NCBI GenBank assembly: GCA_007129985.1
Contig: SKUL01000030.1
Coordinates: 1-6,022 of the forward strand
DNA length: 6,022 bases
Reading direction: 5' to 3'
Origin: Flavobacteriales bacterium
GTDB taxonomy: Bacteria > Bacteroidota > Bacteroidia > Flavobacteriales_D > SKUL01
The translations under genes were made by a program, and so were the position numbers. Every line of letters starts with the position of its first letter. Within the stretch, counting starts at the first letter, position 1. The notes beneath the pieces were generated by a model. It did no database searches and was not told the origin of the DNA. It saw only the letters and a list, made by a program, of their open reading frames with translations. Positions 4,869-6,022 of this stretch are shown here, one piece after another.

Positions 4869-6022
4869 ATGAACTCTCCTCTGAATTCTTCCTTGAAACT
4901 TCTGCTCCTGATAGGAGTGTTGGCCACCTTTCAATCAAACGCCTTAATTGCCCAGGAAGGCGTGGACGGAGATGTGGTGCTGCAGGTGCTTGACGCGGAA
5001 ACGCATCGTAACCTCGATAGTGTGGTGGTGGTTTTTATTCGTCAGCAGCGCAAATACGAACTCAACCGCTTTGGAAACTTGTCACTTTACGGCAACATTG
5101 TTCCCGGCGATTCTATCAAGGTGATTCGTCGTGGATACCTTACGAGGGAGTTAACCATACCCCGCTTTGGCGACTTGTTTATCAAACTGACACCTGTTCC
5201 GGTTGAGTTGCGCAACGTGGAAATTGTGGCCTACACCCGCGAAAGCAAACATTTTGAAACGCCACAAACCATTGCCAGGCTCGAAGCGCAGGACTTTGAG
5301 CGCAACGCTGCGGCATCCATTGAGCCAACCATTAACACGATACCGGGTGTGCAGATGGAGTCGCGCGGCCCGGGTGGCTCCCGCCGATTGTCCATTCGCG
5401 GAAGCTTGATGCGCTCGCCCTTTGGGGTGCGAGATGTGAAAGTGTATTGGAACGAGTTTCCGCTTACGCTTGCAGATGGCTCAACAGCGCTTGAGCTCAT
5501 TGACCCTGAAGAAATCGGTCGTCTCGAAATTCTGAAAGGGCCGCAGGGGAGTATTTATGGCGAAGGCCACGGGGGGGCAGCGCTTTTCAGCACCCGCTGG
5601 GCACCCTACGGAGAGGTAAGCGCTTCGGCCAATGTTCAGGCCGGCTCTTATGGCATGCAGAAGCAAACCCTTTCTTTCTCAACCAGCTCCAAAAAAACCG
5701 CTGTGTCGCTCAATTATTTCCGCTATCGGCACGATGGCTTTCGCGAGCAGGAAAGTGTGCGCAAAGACCAGCTCAACCTTGTAACGCGCTTCAGGCCGGC
5801 CAGTAACCGCGAAATCAAGCTGTTTTTCATCTATTACAACGGTGCGTGGGGACTGCCCGGAGAACTCGACTCGCTGGAGGCAGCCACCAACCCAAGGGCA
5901 GCGCGGTCTTACGCCGTTGAAAACGACACCCGCATGGAACGCAGATGGCTCCGGCTCGGGTTGTCCAACAAAATTCACTTCACGGAAAACTTCTACAATT
6001 TCACGGCAGTTTTTCTTCACAG
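4869..6022 (+). CDS. TonB-dependent outer-membrane receptor, N-terminal part (cut by the window end)
   Basis: The frame is open from ATG 4869 to the last base (384 codons plus two bases), against roughly 700-1000 residues for complete receptors of this type, so the C-terminal barrel lies outside. Such proteins import scarce ligands across the outer membrane using TonB-ExbBD energy. In order: a signal peptide (about 1-28, core LLLLIGVLATF, cleavage near 25-28); a divergent carboxypeptidase-regulatory-like domain (about 33-110) ending in FIKLTPV; a TonB-box-like NVEIVAY (116-122); the plug (about 130-242) with NTIPGVQMESRGPGGSRRLS (156-175), IRGS (176-179) and ILKGPQGSIYGEGHGGAALF (221-240); then barrel strands with alternating aromatic residues. 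YYNGAWGLPGELDSL (322-336) and NPRAARSY (341-348) resemble FecA-like iron-complex receptors of Bacteroidota, but the ligand is not determinable. No SusD-like gene is visible. A run of seven G (5571-5577) lies in the plug coding region. Confidence 0.93.
   Translation, partial: MNSPLNSSLKLLLLIGVLATFQSNALIAQEGVDGDVVLQVLDAETHRNLDSVVVVFIRQQRKYELNRFGNLSLYGNIVPGDSIKVIRRGYLTRELTIPRFGDLFIKLTPVPVELRNVEIVAYTRESKHFETPQTIARLEAQDFERNAAASIEPTINTIPGVQMESRGPGGSRRLSIRGSLMRSPFGVRDVKVYWNEFPLTLADGSTALELIDPEEIGRLEILKGPQGSIYGEGHGGAALFSTRWAPYGEVSASANVQAGSYGMQKQTLSFSTSSKKTAVSLNYFRYRHDGFREQESVRKDQLNLVTRFRPASNREIKLFFIYYNGAWGLPGELDSLEAATNPRAARSYAVENDTRMERRWLRLGLSNKIHFTENFYNFTAVFLH

Noticed and set aside
4519..4938. A 139-codon minus-strand open frame across msrB and the receptor start
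   Set aside because: It is antisense to conserved msrB motifs and the receptor signal peptide, with no sensible product.
1..6022. tRNA, rRNA, CRISPR array, insertion sequence, phage or defence genes
   Set aside because: No cloverleaf, spaced direct repeats, terminal inverted repeats, transposase or integrase motifs were seen on either strand; coding content is accounted for by housekeeping-type and envelope genes.

Overview
The window looks like ordinary chromosomal DNA from a member of the Bacteroidota. Three things point there: a fused alpha/beta E1 2-oxoacid dehydrogenase, a TonB-dependent receptor with an N-terminal carboxypeptidase-regulatory-like extension, and matches to the TAnnTTTG promoter box of this phylum a few bases upstream of most start codons, with no Shine-Dalgarno sites. 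Base composition is roughly balanced, which argues against the most AT-rich Flavobacteriaceae. I cannot name a genus.

Layout. At 1-210 (+) is the 3' end of a gene I do not recognise. It meets the next gene tail to tail with overlapping stop codons. At 207-1295 (-) is a PaaE-type FAD/NAD(P)H oxidoreductase with a C-terminal plant-type 2Fe-2S domain. A 125-bp gap (1296-1420) holds its promoter and several short inverted repeats. At 1421-3514 (-) is the fused E1, by motif closest to branched-chain 2-oxoacid dehydrogenases. At 3582-4181 (-) is a small PAPS-type sulfotransferase-like protein. A 193-bp divergent gap separates it from 4375-4848 (+), a lipoprotein form of methionine-(R)-sulfoxide reductase B. 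From 4869 to the window end (+) runs the N-terminal third to half of a TonB-dependent outer-membrane receptor, 20 bp behind msrB.

How they work together. The three minus-strand genes each have their own -7-like box followed by a similar GCMGCC initial region, so they look separately transcribed rather than an operon. The reductase and E1 are cytoplasmic redox/carbon metabolism enzymes with no partner (no PaaABCD, E2 or E3) in the window. msrB and the receptor are both envelope proteins and may share a transcript, although a -7-like box over the msrB stop codon could give the receptor its own start.

I found no mobile element, CRISPR array, RNA gene or evident new multi-gene system. The points worth a second look are small: promoter/leader architecture, a possible near-leaderless start, a hairpin against the receptor start codon, a palindrome on the E1 stop codon, and a moved cysteine in MsrB.
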